Assembly: GCA_013398015.1 (NCBI GenBank)
Contig: VZRR01014165.1
Location: 1,969,290-2,033,289, forward strand
Reading direction: 5' to 3'
DNA: 64,000 nucleotides
Source of the DNA: Oreocharis arfaki
Taxonomy: Eukaryota; Chordata; Aves; Passeriformes; Paramythiidae
Program-made: the position numbers and the translations under genes
Shown: positions 26,085-38,544 of the stretch, piece by piece
Layout of the letters: every line of letters begins with the position of its first letter
Numbering within the stretch: the stretch's first letter is position 1
The notes under the pieces: generated by a model
The model's database searches: none
Told to the model about the DNA's origin: nothing
What the model saw: only the letters and a program-made list of their open reading frames with translations

Positions 26085-26765
26085 TAAATAGAATGGTTTG
26101 GATTGAAAGGGACGTTAAAAATCACCTAGTTCCAAATCCCCTTGCGTGGGCAAGGATGCCACACATTAGATCATGTTGCTCAAACCCCCATCCAACCTGG
26201 CCTTAAATGCTTCCAGGTATGGGGCATCCAAAACCTCTCCGGGCAACCTGTGCCAGTGTTTCACCACTCTCACAGGAAAGAATTTCTTCCTGATAGCTAA
26301 TATTAATCTACCCTGTTTTATTTTAAAGCTATTCCCCTTTATCCTATCATAACATGGCCTTGTCAAAAGCCCCTCTCCAGCTCTCTTGTAGCCCCCTTTT
26401 AGGTACTGGAAGGCTGCTTTAAGGTCTCCCTAAGAGAGCCTTCTCCTCCCATGGTTGAACCACCCCAACCTTCTCAGCCTGTCCTCACAGGAGAGGTGCT
26501 CGAGGCCTCTGATCGTTTTCATGGTTTCTTCTGGTCCTCCTCTGGCAGATCCATGTCTTCTGTTGGAGGCCCCAGAGCTGTGTGCAGCACTCCATGTGGG
26601 ATCTCACCAGAGAAGAGATCTCTGAGGAGCAGAGAGGAGCGGGATCCCCTCCCTCACCCTGCTGGCCACTCTTCTTTGGATGCAGCCCAGGACACGTTTG
26701 GACTTCTGGGCTGCAAGTGCACTTTGCTGGGTCATGTCGAGCTTCTTGTCCACCAAAGGTACAAG
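26085..26765 (-). mobile_element. CR1 LINE, 3' end with ORF2 C-terminus
   Basis: On the plus strand it begins with the reverse of a CR1 3' end ('aatagaatggtttggattga', 'agggacgttaaaaatcacct') and continues through the reverse complement of the C-terminal ORF2 region: 'ggcaacctgtgccagtgttt', the 'ttcttcctgatagctaata' block, and 'ctcctctggcagatccatgt' to 'ggcccagagctgtgtgcag'. It ends near the 'gggctgcaagtgcactttgc' block. The minus-strand frame at 26366-26166 (KKFFPVRVVKHWHRLPGEVLDAP) is the CR1 C-terminal signature. Stops interrupt the rest. Confidence 0.93.
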
Positions 26766-27099
26766 ATACCAGCAAACTCAGGAAGCACAGAGAAACTGAA
26801 CCCCTACTTATATGGCTCACTCTCTCATGCATGGGGTTGTCACTATCTCATGCATGGGGACCTGGTTGTCACACTGCCCTCCTGGGTGCCTTGCCACGTG
26901 TCTGGGCACAGCAATCTTGCACAAATCAGAGCACTAATAAGCGCATAATCCAGGAAACAGGCATTTTGGCAGCACTAAGAAAGTTGAAATTCAGTGCCCT
27001 ATTGGCCGTCTATGTTATAGGAGGACTCTCACTGTGCAATACCTGGATATCCCAGCTAAGGACATAACAAAAAGGAGTGAAAAAACTTTATGGCAGATC
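26766..27099. other. Non-coding sequence, no gene seen
   Basis: Flank of the CR1. Two near-identical short phrases ('tctcatgcatgggg') lie at about 26821 and 26848. Nothing else was recognised. Confidence 0.5.
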
Positions 27100-28110
27100 A
27101 TGACACTCTTCATTTTAACAAAATCTTTATTTTGAATGACAATCTTGCCATGGGCATTAGCAATTCTTTTTTTGTTTGGATTTTCATAACTGAATTACTG
27201 CCACATTGTCAGCTTTTCCAATTTTAATACAGCTTTTATAATTTTTGTTGAAACAGCCATTAAACACAAGCAATTGCACAACAAAATTAACTCAGTTGTT
27301 GTAACTTAAAATAAAAAAGAAAGTATTTAACTCTTGTAACCTGGAGAATAGTTTGAAAATGGTACCTGAATTGAATTTTTTTCTTTAAAGTATATGCAGA
27401 CAGGCAGACAGGAAATAGAATAATTAAAATTGCATGAAATTATTATATAGATGCACAGTAATACCTGATTAAAATATACAGATATCCATTAAAATCACAT
27501 TATATCAATGCAGTATCATCATGTTCTGGGGCCTTCACGATGATTTAGTATTGGCAATATTTTTATCAATACAAACAACATTTCCTTTGTTAAAATGCTG
27601 TTCCAAAACTGCATCTGGTTTAGATTGACCTCCCTTTATTGATTTACATCTAACATGGATTCAGCCCAGTATTTTAAAATATTTGCTTCTAACTTAAGGC
27701 ACTTTTAGTAATATAAATTGATTACTCATAACTATACAACCAATTGACTCATTCTGTATTTTGTATTAATCCACTATTTGTAGGCTGCCAATGAAGTTCA
27801 TAAAGATCCTGCTCATAGTCCATTAATATTGACTCTCAGATTTAATGAGTTCATTACAATAACCATTACTGTATTATTAAAATGCAGAAGGAAATGTAAG
27901 CCCGTTTCATGCAAATAAAGACTGATATAATTAATCAAATGGTACTTTTATTATTAGCATTATCATCACCATCCAGCATTTAATAGCCCTGTTTTATGTT
28001 TCCGGATAACTATGCAAGAGGCACTGTACAAAACCAGTGAGTACATAAGGAAGGTATAAGCAAGTAACAGAACAGGAATTAGACAGGAACATTTGAGAAT
28101 ATACTGACAC
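27100..28110. promoter_or_regulatory. Candidate conserved non-coding element (composition only)
   Basis: About 1 kb is strongly AT-rich yet free of repeats and low-complexity tracts. It is dense in homeodomain and POU type words: ATGCAAAT (octamer) at 27909-27916, TAATTAAT at 27928-27935, several ATTAAA/TTAATA and a CATTTAATAG. This texture is common in vertebrate conserved enhancers near developmental genes. It is an inference from appearance; no comparison could be made. Confidence 0.25.
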
Positions 28111-30309
28111 ATTACAGATTAGTTAAGAAGATATTTGTGTTAGTCTAACAAAACCTAATTAATATATTTGATTTCTCTTTTTTCTTTTAATTTAAGGCTT
28201 ATTTTGTAAGTAAGATCGCTTTGATCTTGTTTTCTGGTAATAGTTTGAGAAACAAAAGGGTATCTAAATCTTTAATCCACATTTTTAGAATCAATTTTAC
28301 ATTCATCCTTTAGTCACACACCCTTTTGTAATCTTTCCTTTTAGTTCTGCATGCTCACCTCTTCAATAGACTGTGTAGCAGTTCCTCTTTCCACCATAAC
28401 TCAGCATAGGATCCTAGAGATCCACAGGAAAAGGGTTTTGTTGAGTCAGTAGAAAATAGACTTCCTTCCAGAACACTCTTTGTTATTTCTTCTATGGTGT
28501 TTGATCAAATAGAAAAGTATACACTTTTCTCAGTTATTTTAAGGAAAAATCAGAAATGTTCAAGTAGAAATTTTAATTCAGTGTGTACAGACACTCTGTC
28601 AGTGGTTTTGGGCTTTGGCACCAAAACACATATTGGTACCTAAGAATCACACAACATGAAAGCTATAAGTGGGAGGCATTTTGGACCTCCACCCTTTCAG
28701 CTTTCTGCCTTGGCTATGTCTGCATGGCTCTTTCAGATGCCGTTCTCCCAGTACCTCACAACATATTCAGGTTTCTGGAGTCTGGTTTCTGCACTTACAT
28801 GTCTAGTCCGGAGAACCTCTCTGACTCTGAGTTAAGCCTGTAGCCATACTATGTTCTCCAGATCATAGTGACTGTGTTTCAAGCAAGCAACAGTCCCCCT
28901 ACCACGCTAAATCACCAATTATTGCTAGAAATAGCTTGGGAGGATGATATTTGACACAGACCATGACTGCGTCGGGGCAGTCGTAATGATTTAGCAACAC
29001 AGATGTTGAGCTTTCAATACTCAGGAAAATTCACATGCAGTGTTTTCTACTGCATATGAGCTCTGCAAGGATCTGGCCCCTAAGCACAGCTTTCAAGTCC
29101 TGTTACCTTCAAGTGTTTCCATCTATAGTTGGATCAAGCCCTCAAGTAATTGTAATTACTAAATGTTTCCTATTTTTCTGCTGTGTGAAACCATTCCAAA
29201 TTAATGACCTAACAGATAACTTATTTACATGGCTTGTCAAGGAAGGTCCTGATCCTGCAGGTACAATTTTAACAGGCATTCTGTAGAAAAGGACTTTGCT
29301 GCCGGATGAATTAAGTACCACTTGATAGAATTGCATCTCCCTGGCATCCTATGCCAGTAGTAAATTTATTTCATAGTCTTAAGAAAAAAAATATGTCCTC
29401 TGAGCCAAAAGAAGGCATCTCTCAGGTTTACCAAGAGCTGTGCTAAGCTCTTCTTTCTTGGGAATCATTTATTGTTTACCTCCAGGAATGGTGCCTTAGA
29501 GATGCATTTGTAAATGCACAAAAAAAATTATTTGTTGTGGGAGTCCAAAATATTAGGTCTGTATTCTAGCTTAGTTTTAATTGCTGTACAGGTAAACTGA
29601 GCAGCAAAAATAAGCTTGATGCTGAAAGCTACATTTTGACTTATAAATACAGAATAATACATTTTTAAAAAGCTTGGGGCAGGAATCTCTCACATTGCCC
29701 TCTGTGAGAAATGAATGGGAATTAAATTGGTGCATTTCTGCTGATGTCACAGGGCAATGATGATTTTTCATAAGACCTGTCTTACAGAGTATCAAAGTAG
29801 ATCAAGGTATTGAAAGCTTTCTGCAGCTACATGTTTACTCAGTTGCTCAATAGCTTGTCATGGACTCAACTTTTTCTAAAGCACACACACACATCAGCAA
29901 AACCCATTTGTATTCTCATGGCACAGCTGGATGTCACAGTCCCAGCTGTGCTGGGCAGTCTAAAACTATGGGAAAGAAATTATTGCTAAAGGTATTTGCA
30001 ACCTACTTTATTTTCTTTGCTTCAGGTGGAGCCCTCTGCAGTAAGGCCTATGCAGTTTCCCACCGACAGCTACACATGTGAACTCCTGTACTCCTGCATG
30101 GAGAATGAATCGTAGCTGCTGTTAGTTCGTCTTCAGTGTCACTTTTCTTTCAAATTTCTTGTCTTTCTAGGAAGATTCTCATAGAAGGAAGCACCATTCT
30201 TCAAATATTAAATTTGCATTGTGGCTTCTGAACCCGATCATCACCTGTAGCCGCTCCCCAAAATCATACATGCATGGTGAGATCCAAACACACAGCTGGC
30301 CAGGAACGT
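28111..30309. other. Non-coding AT-rich sequence, no gene seen
   Basis: No gene or clear repeat was recognised. A palindromic AGTAATTGTAATTACT lies at 29145-29160, and a short (CA)n stretch at 29881-29892. Confidence 0.6.
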
Positions 30310-30444
30310 GGTTGAGTCACCATCCCTGGAGTTATTTAAAAGATATGTATATAAGCCACTTAGGAACATGGTTTAGTGGTGAACTTGACAGTGCCAGGAT
30401 GGACTTGGTCAAAATAAAGCTGTTTTCTGACCATGATTCCATGC
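30310..30444 (+). mobile_element. CR1 LINE 3'-end fragment
   Basis: The phrases 'gttgagtcaccatccctgga', 'gccacttaggaacatggttt' and 'agtggtgaacttgacagtg' follow the 3' UTR of one CR1 subfamily in order, ending with a decayed 'ccatgattccatg' tail. The usual 'cttttccaacc' is degraded. The same subfamily signature occurs at the 3' end of the minus-strand copy at 61273. Confidence 0.7.
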
Positions 30445-31344
30445 TTAGTTTCTGTAAGCCGAACTAGTAAACCAATTCAAAAACTGTTAGCTGATCTGCC
30501 TTTATAAATTTTATCTATGTCTTCACAAAAAAGTTGTTAAACTTGTGAGTAATAGAAATTAGGACTGGATATTTAGAAAGTTATTTAGGAATACTTGATG
30601 TATCTGACACAAGACCAGGGAATTTTTCACAAAATCCTCTGACCCACATCATTATTCTCCCAGGGATAGCTACAAGTTTCTTGAACTTAAAATGAAATCA
30701 GCTTGGGGATAAGTATATTGGAATTGGGTAGAAAAAGCAAAATATACTGGTAATCCTGGCATTATTTACTCTCCAGTATTTGAGTAAAGATAGGAACTTT
30801 TACTCAGTCTCAATATATTCTAAGCTGCTACTTAGAATTCTCTGCCTCTAAAATAGTGTCAACTACTATATTACTGATATTCAAGAGGAAAGGCATAGCA
30901 CTTTAAAAATATTACTGCTGTCAGTCTCCATATTGTACCACAGGCAGAGTAAAATGCATTTAGATGGGTGTACATAAGCATGTCTATTGCTTGGATAAAT
31001 AGTTTAGATTGTTTCTATGTGTGACAAAACTGTGTTAAACTATGGTAATAAAATATTAGACGACTTCATAAACTTGTTTAAATGTATTTTCAGAGGACAG
31101 TCTGCCTGACTTGACTAAACTTTTGCTACACTGGTTGTAACATTTCTTCTATTCACTACAAACTTGGCAAGCAATATTTTAAACAGTGCAATAAATACTT
31201 TGCTAAAATTATTATCCCAAATGAATTCTAGTACATATATTATAATGTTGGATGAATATATGTGTTGTTATTATTTAATATTAGTTGTTTTTTCTGATAA
31301 TAGTTTATTTTAAATGCAAGAGTCTTTTTTACTTCACTGCTTTG
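30445..31344. other. Non-coding AT-rich sequence, no gene seen
   Basis: Nothing recognisable was found. Confidence 0.6.
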
Positions 31345-31920
31345 GAAGGGTGTGGCCAGCAGGTCGAAGGAGGTCACCGTTACCATCTACTCAGCCCTAG
31401 TGACACCACATCTGGAGTATTGTGTTCATTTCTGGTCTCCACAGTTCAAGAAAGACAAGGAGCTACCGGAGAGGGCCCAGCAGAGAACCACAAAGATGAT
31501 GAGGAGTGTGGAGCATCTCTTATGAGGACACACTGCGGGATCTGGGCCTGTTTAGTGTGAAGAAGACTGAGAGGGATCTCATAAGTATCTATAAATACCT
31601 CAAAGGCAGGTGCCAAGAAGATGGTGCCAGACTCCTCAGTGATGCCAAACAACAGGATGAGGAGTAATGGACATAGAGAAAAAACACATGAAGTCCCACC
31701 TCAACACGAGGAAGGGCTCCTTAACATGGAGGGTGGCAGAGCACTGGAACAGGCTGCCCAGGAAGATTGTGGAGTCTCCCTGTCTGGAGATGTTCAAAAT
31801 CCACCTGCATGCGTTACTGTGTCACCCACTCTAGCTGACCCCTCCTTGGCAGAGGGGTTGGGCTAGAGGGTCTCCAGAGATTCCTTTCAACCATAACTGT
31901 TCTGTGATTCTGTGATACTT
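31345..31920 (+). mobile_element. CR1 LINE, 5'-truncated, complete 3' end
   Basis: It starts inside the ORF2 C-terminal region ('gtgtggccagcaggtcgaag', 'tctactcagccctagtgaca', 'catctggagtattgtgttca'). It continues with 'tctggtctccacagttcaag' and 'gagagggcccagcagagaac', then the 3' UTR ('actggaacaggctgcccagg', 'gtggagtctccctgtctgga'), and ends with 'tgttctgtgattctgtgata'. The order is collinear with no large internal deletion. Frames change several times, so it codes for nothing. CR1 copies of this kind are typically 5'-truncated and lack target-site duplications. Confidence 0.95.
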
Positions 31921-34900
31921 TCAGTCACTATGTAATAAGTGAGATGAGCTGCATTCACTAACTAAAGAAAGATAAGAAACTAATAATATACTTTTTATTA
32001 AGGATTGAAATTCACCAGAAGTGATCAGGCTAATTTCAATAATATTTCCCAAAAGATCCATCTCCAGATGTGATAGTTTTTAGAAAACTCAGTCTTTTTA
32101 TTTTTCTCTTTAAAATAAATGGTTACAGTTACATATGCCATCCTTTTGTGCGTTTCCACATTTTCACAAATTTGAAAGGCCTGAAAAATAGAATGGAATT
32201 CTTTATTTACAGATAAGAACATACTCACTGCTTGTGATCAATAGTGTTATATCTAGAGATTCAAGCAGCTCAGTTAGAACCATAACAGGCAGAGTTTATT
32301 ACCAGTAAATCAATATGATGTCTCTTAGCCATGCATCTCTTTCAAGAATCTGTATAGTGTAATGATTATCATTATAAAATAAAGTCCAGTCTCTCTTTTG
32401 CTACCTTCTGGTTTTGATCTTGTAAAACTGGGAATTGATTTTCCTAAAAATCAATATTATGTTTCCACCATGTGGCAGATACACCACTTAGCAACAGCTA
32501 CAGGTGCCAGCCCTTGAGTGGGATTGGGAATGAATACATGCTGAGGGAGAAATTGCTCAAAAATTTCAAGATCAACATCTCCAGGCTAAAGAGCTATTTA
32601 TTTTCTATGCCATGGGTGCAACACAGCAGCCTTCCCTGAGTAAACATGATGTGCATTTCCGATTGATTTTTCTGTTTTCCTCAGCAGATTTAACCATCAG
32701 CAAGAAATATCTCTCATTCGTGTGCTGGATTTCCACAGATGTGAATAAATCCTGCTCATCTCACATGAGAGAAAGTCAAGGAAAGCAGAAAGCCAGCTGC
32801 TGCCCTAAAGATAAATTGAAGGTTCATCTACTTTGATAATGACAGTCATACAAAATATCAGACATTTGTGCTCTCAGCAATCCTTGTCACAACTTCATTC
32901 ATTTAGACAGACTTGATACAAGAAGAGATGTAAAGAATCACTTAATTTTGTACAGGTATTAAAGGGCTATAAGCCTTCATTAGACAGATGAAAACTGATA
33001 ACAAATCTGATTGTCTTTAGGCTATGCTGTGCCTCTGAGATCTCATCAGTATCTAAATATGTCATAAAGCATGTTTAAGAAAAAGAAAAAGTATTGTCTG
33101 TTTGGACAACTTGCTTGCTTCATTAAGACGCTGTCACTGATTTTTAACAGAGATAAGAGACTTTATCATTGCTACCGTATTTTTTCCTCTAAAAAGCCAA
33201 GATACCAGGTCTTTTGTGACACTACCTTTATGAAGCATTTAAAACAAACTGTTTATGTCTCCTAGACAGATCTCTTCCAACTGTTTGTGTCTTCAGGCAA
33301 GTCCCAACAGGAAAGCACAATTGTATTCCCATTAGCTATTTTCTGAGCACAAGCAGTGAAGTTTATTCTCAGAATCAAAAGATCAAGAGTTTTCCTACAT
33401 ATGCACTACACAGGGATTTTTCAATACATCTGGAAATAATTTTTGTCCTTTCTTTCCGTCTTTGTTCTTGGGATTTATTTTTTGTAATGTTTTTCAAGAA
33501 AAGCTTCACATTTCTGATTAAATGGCAGTAGCTATAAAACAATAAAAGTCTTTTGTATAGTATTTGAGTATCAAGACATCATCATATAGAAAATGAAATT
33601 AAAAGAGTGCAGTGTCTTCTCAGTTTTTCCACTAAGAGTTTGCCGGTGCTAACAGATTTTCCTGTGGTCCCCAGCTGCCATCCAAATAGCCAACATACTT
33701 TGCTTCTGCCACATACTTATTTAGCAGATATGAAAACCTGTCCTGTCATACTGAAACATTTGAATTGTTTCGACATCAGTCTTCAAACAGCATTACCTAG
33801 TGTATTGCTGTATGACTCCACACATTTGGGTTGCTATGGAAAGAATGAACTATCCCAATAAATCTCTCTTTATGGGCAGTAAATTCAAACATGATCGAGT
33901 TTCTGGGAATGCAAAAGCTTTATTGGCAAAGATCTCATTCTCCATGCTTTTGACCATTATGTCATGCCCCATTACCATCTTCGCTGCACAGCTTTATAGT
34001 TAGCGGTAAGCTTAATTCAGGATTGCAGTAGTTTGCTAAGATTTTGCTGGGACAAAATTGTTTAGATGAAGGTCTGTAGTTACTGTACTCCATGTTTTAA
34101 AATTTCTTGTTTTTGGAAGATTATTTCCTTCTTTTAGGATTCAATGTATTTAAGAATTTCCAAACAGTATTACAGTGCATGGTTTTCAATATTTCCTTTT
34201 AGCAAAGCTATTATTTAAAATATGATTTGGTAAGGTAATAAATCATACTCCAAGGTGAATTGTCATGTATTCATGTGTTCATCATACCCATTGCTCAATA
34301 AGATTGGTTTTGGCCAAATTCTACAGCGTGTACTTCAAGCTAACCTTCCCAATTTAACAAATCACAGATATGTCTGGGCCTCACAACTTCATTATTGTCA
34401 TAAACAGCACACAATTATTCCGGGTACAGGTACACTATTTGTTTCTCAAACAGGATAAAAAGAAAGAAAATTCATCTACTCCTTAACATCATCTTTATTT
34501 ATAGGAAAGCATCATGTGGCAATCACAACACAAGAGATTAACTGCTCTTCAACACCCAAACATTTTTCATCAGAATTTTAAACCAGTGTCCCTCAGCATG
34601 AGGCTAGCTGTATTCTCACTTGAGAGGATCAATGCATAAGGTTTCTGGGAAGACATAGAGATGTCTGTTTTATTAATCAGAGTTTGAGTAGCATAATTCC
34701 GTGCACATAAAGTTACCTCATTCTAAGTCATCATGAAATGTTTATATTTCACAAACCTACCTATATTTGCAAAAGTTAAGGCTACTTTTTTATTTCTATT
34801 ATTTTGTCCATTGCAGATCTTGCATTGCAAATAAAGGTAATGTATTCCAATAGTCACTGAGTCCAAAGCCAAGACAGCTACAGGTACATTTCCTAAAGAA

Positions 34901-34958
34901 AACAGAAGATGATTTACATTTCTGTTTGTTTACTTGGGTTTTGTTGGGGTTTTTTTCC

Positions 34959-34981
34959 ATTTCCATTTACTAAATGGAAAT
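34959..34981. repeat. 23-bp perfect palindrome with one central base
   Basis: The arms ATTTCCATTTA and TAAATGGAAAT are exact reverse complements around a single C. Confidence 0.9.
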
Positions 34982-35660
34982 TGCTCATATGGTTAGCTTC
35001 AATCAGTTTTGAGCTCTGATTTTCTCTCAATTAAAAATGAAATTGTTTCTGCACATTTTCTTGTGATTTCTTAGTCATTTAACTGAACAATCTAATGGTT
35101 GAATAAGTCAAATGTGATTTTCAAATGCAGAGAGCTTCAGATAATTCTTTTCTATGCTTCTAATAGCCTAGCAGCTGTGATAAAGACCTTTCTAATTTAT
35201 AAAAAGAACATACGTATATGTATATATTCTTCCCACTATATAGTGATCATAAGCACAGTGTTGTGGGTTTTTTTTTTATTCCAGAGGGTCTGAACCAATG
35301 TAGCTAAATGTTGATGCCTTCCTATCATGATGATCTGACAAATTTTGCATACTGTCTAAAGCTTCGCATAACATTTCAATTTTGACATCTTCACAAGCGC
35401 ATGAAACCCACTAAATCTCAGTAGAAAATTACTCAGGACATGGTAGTAGACATGGTATAAGCATAGAAGCACACTTGATAGACATACAAATTCATTTCAG
35501 AAAGTTAGGAAACAATATTTTGAATAAATATGAGAAGTTGTTGCCGACTGTATATACAGGTATACCATGTCTAAAGTGAAAATGCATGAAATTTGTGAGT
35601 GAGAGATCCCAAAGTCAAAACATTTGTTCAAAGTTTAGAAAAAAACAACTAAAGAGAACA

Positions 35661-35717
35661 AACAGTGATTTTTCTTTTATTCAATATTTTTGTTAACTAT
35701 AGTGAAAAATCACTGTT
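35661..35717. repeat. 14-bp perfect inverted repeat with 29-base loop
   Basis: AACAGTGATTTTTC (35661-35674) pairs without mismatch with GAAAAATCACTGTT (35704-35717). The loop is AT-rich. This could be a cruciform or hairpin, the remains of a tiny transposon's inverted ends, or a small folded RNA if transcribed. Confidence 0.9.
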
Positions 35718-37400
35718 GTGATATACATTAAAACAATTGGAGTTTTACTTTCCACTGCCATTCTACTTGCTAAATCATATTATATCTTCATCAAACAAAA
35801 CCTGTGTGACACTTAAGAGTCTCTGACACAGAATACTTTCTCTGTAGAATACTACAGGAAGGTACTAATAACTTATGAAAATGTGTCATTATGAATTCAA
35901 TTTGATAATTCTTTTTATGCAATTTCTATTAAGATCTCTCAAATCCATTTAGAATTCTATAATGACTTCACCTCTCTCGTTTCCTATGTAGGTCTTCTGA
36001 TAAAAGAAAAGAGAATTTTATAACAGTACCCTTAAATTACAGTCTGGTTTCATCACAAAGTAGAAAGGACTAAGCAGTGTTGGTGACTGTTCAGCAAACA
36101 GAATAACCTGTATGTCCACAAGATGCACCTACCTCCATGAGCATGTGACGGGAAGGCTTGAACAAATGCGTGTAAGAATAAATGTACAGGAAAGACTTTG
36201 GCCTTGTAGACCTGACTGCTGCAATATCTGTGTGCATTCTAGAGAAGTACCTTCCCGAGAATTTAAAGGCTGTATGAACTTAGGGAAACCAAAGTTAATT
36301 AATAAAAACATTAAAGACAAAAACATAGATACGTTTCAGACCTTTTAAAGATTGCAAATATTTTTTTTCTGGAACTATAGGTAATCCTTGTCTTGCAGTA
36401 TTGACATTCCCAAGAACTTTTGCCCTCTGTTGTTTCCCCATAATCCTTTTCTTGGGAATAAAATTAATGGGCAAAACTTACCTTCAAAATGAAGGTAGAA
36501 TGAGGTGCTGCCTCTATTCTTCCGTACGGAACTCCACTCATCCTTGACGTGAGAACAGCAGCTGCCCATCACGTGTCTGCCCAAGAGGATTTGACCACAC
36601 AGATCTGATGTTCCAGAAGATTCTCCCAGTCCTCTCAAAGTGAATTATTCAGGGATGAGAGGGAGTAAATGACATATTTGTCTTTTTTTTTTTATCTTGG
36701 CTGATCTATCTAAGAAATTTGTCAATAATTTTTTTTTTTAATCAAAGAAAAATAAATGATGAATATGACTCTGTGACTTCTGACAGTAATGGCAAAACAT
36801 TTTGATATTGAGTGCCAGATATATTTTAATAGCAAATCTTCTTGATGCCAGAACAAATGTTTCCTGAAATTAGATTTGGCAGTCTAAATTTAATGCAAAG
36901 CATTCACTTCAAAGAAGATTGAAACTGAGACCACTCCCTTCTAATGAATCTCATATTCCTTGACTGAAGACTTACTATTTTTCTCTTCACATACAGAAGT
37001 ACATGACAACAATACACAGTTTATTGCAGCTACAGATCAGTCAAGGAACTGAAACTTGCATCACATCCTATTGTCTTTTGCATTCTACCATTTTCTTTTT
37101 TTACCATTTAGTAAAGAATTTTTTTTTCCCAATATTATGCAGATTTTCTTTGTTAGCATTCTATTTTGACATGAAATGTAAAGAGTTAATAAATCATTAA
37201 CAGAAACACTGGAGTTCCAGGAGAAAATTCAACTGAAAACCACATTTAAGATTTGAGTTTTTCATGTGTGTATGAGGCGGGGTTTTTTTGTTAGAAGAGT
37301 TCATTACTATTATTTACATTGGCTGAATGTCTATTTAAGCCAATGGGTATTAGTCAACAATTCATGTAATAACTTGATTGCGTAAACAAAGTTGAATATA

Positions 37401-37453
37401 CTTTTTGGGGGGTTTTTGTTTGTTTCTTTGTTTGTTGGTTTGGTTGGTTTGGT
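37401..37453. repeat. GTTT/GGTT low-complexity tract
   Basis: T and G only for about 50 bases with GTTT and GGTT units, apart from two C. Confidence 0.85.
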
Positions 37454-38423
37454 CCAGAGGGGCTTTTGGTCTTTTTTTCTTTTTCTAGGAAAACAGTGAA
37501 CCATCCTGGGGTCTTCTGTCATTATTAATATCCATCAATTTTTGTATCATTCACAAGTAAGGGAGTTCATAGAGCCTTCTTTGGGGAAAAAAAAAAACCT
37601 CAGACTAAGACTCCACTTCATACCTTTCTACTCATTACAGCTCAGATTTCATATTCCGTTTGAAGAGAGCCATAGAGTGCCCAATGCATCGATAGATGAC
37701 AATATTGTAATGACACCACATGAAAGAAAAGGAGAGACTCTCAAGGCTCACAAATGTAAATTATTCAAGAATAAGGTGAAACAAGAAAAGATGAGAGGAA
37801 TTCACTTTCTTTAAAATTCTAAGTGTTTCAGTACACCAGCCCTGGGCAATTCTTTCAAAGCCAGAAAGAGAGAGGAGATTGGTTTTGCAAAAGAAGACCC
37901 AAGGACAAACTTTAAGTGTGATTCTGTCAGAGACCAACTACGAGAGGCTGCTCCAGTAAATAGCTACAGATTTTTTACAGTAAACCGCCAAATCACATCA
38001 TCAAATGAATTAGTGGACCAAGGTCTATCTCATTTGAACTAGAATTTCTTCGCATGCATTGTCTATTGGAAAGACAGGAATGATAATTTCCAGGCTAAAG
38101 GCAATTAAGATCTAGATAGGTGTGTTGGCCACTGTGCCAATGTGGCACCTGAGTTTCAATAGTTCTTCTTCCTCCTCTGTATTTACCTCCTAAATATATT
38201 CATGAACAATCCTATTTTGCTGGATGGCTCTTCCAATTCCTTTCCGACAACATGGCAAGACTTCCTTTTCCATAATTATCATGGCAGTCTGCTCATAATC
38301 TTAGACTTTGTACTACTGCATGCCATCCTATTATTACTGCTGAGGTCCCAGAGTTGCCCAATTCTCTCTATAATCTATCTGCACTGACACTACCTTACAA
38401 CTGAATGTTTTAATCCATACCAG

Positions 38424-38501
38424 TACTATACTATACTATACTATACTATACTATACTATACTATACTATACTATACTATACTATACTATACTATACTATA
38501 C
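38424..38501. repeat. (CTATA)15 pentanucleotide microsatellite
   Basis: Fifteen uninterrupted CTATA units run from 38426 to 38500. The lack of any interruption indicates an actively slipping, probably polymorphic locus. It lies about 40 bases 5' of a CR1 3' end. Confidence 0.98.
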
Positions 38502-38544
38502 ATAAAGCTTATACTTTCAAAATCACTGTAAAGTGTTGCACATG

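Larger units (their letters stand above)
31921..38423. other. Non-coding AT-rich sequence, no gene seen
   Basis: This is 6.5 kb without a protein-like frame or CR1 copy. Inverted repeats (34959-34981, 35661-35717) and a GT-rich tract are listed separately. A good splice-donor-like AAG|GTAAGT on the minus strand near 36483 has no convincing matching acceptor or recognisable peptide. Confidence 0.6.

Noticed and set aside
26451..27067. Overlapping plus-strand ORFs of 165 and 161 codons
   Set aside because: They read the wrong strand of a CR1 copy and then run into unique flank. Ser/Pro/His-rich composition and two overlapping frames show they are shadows.
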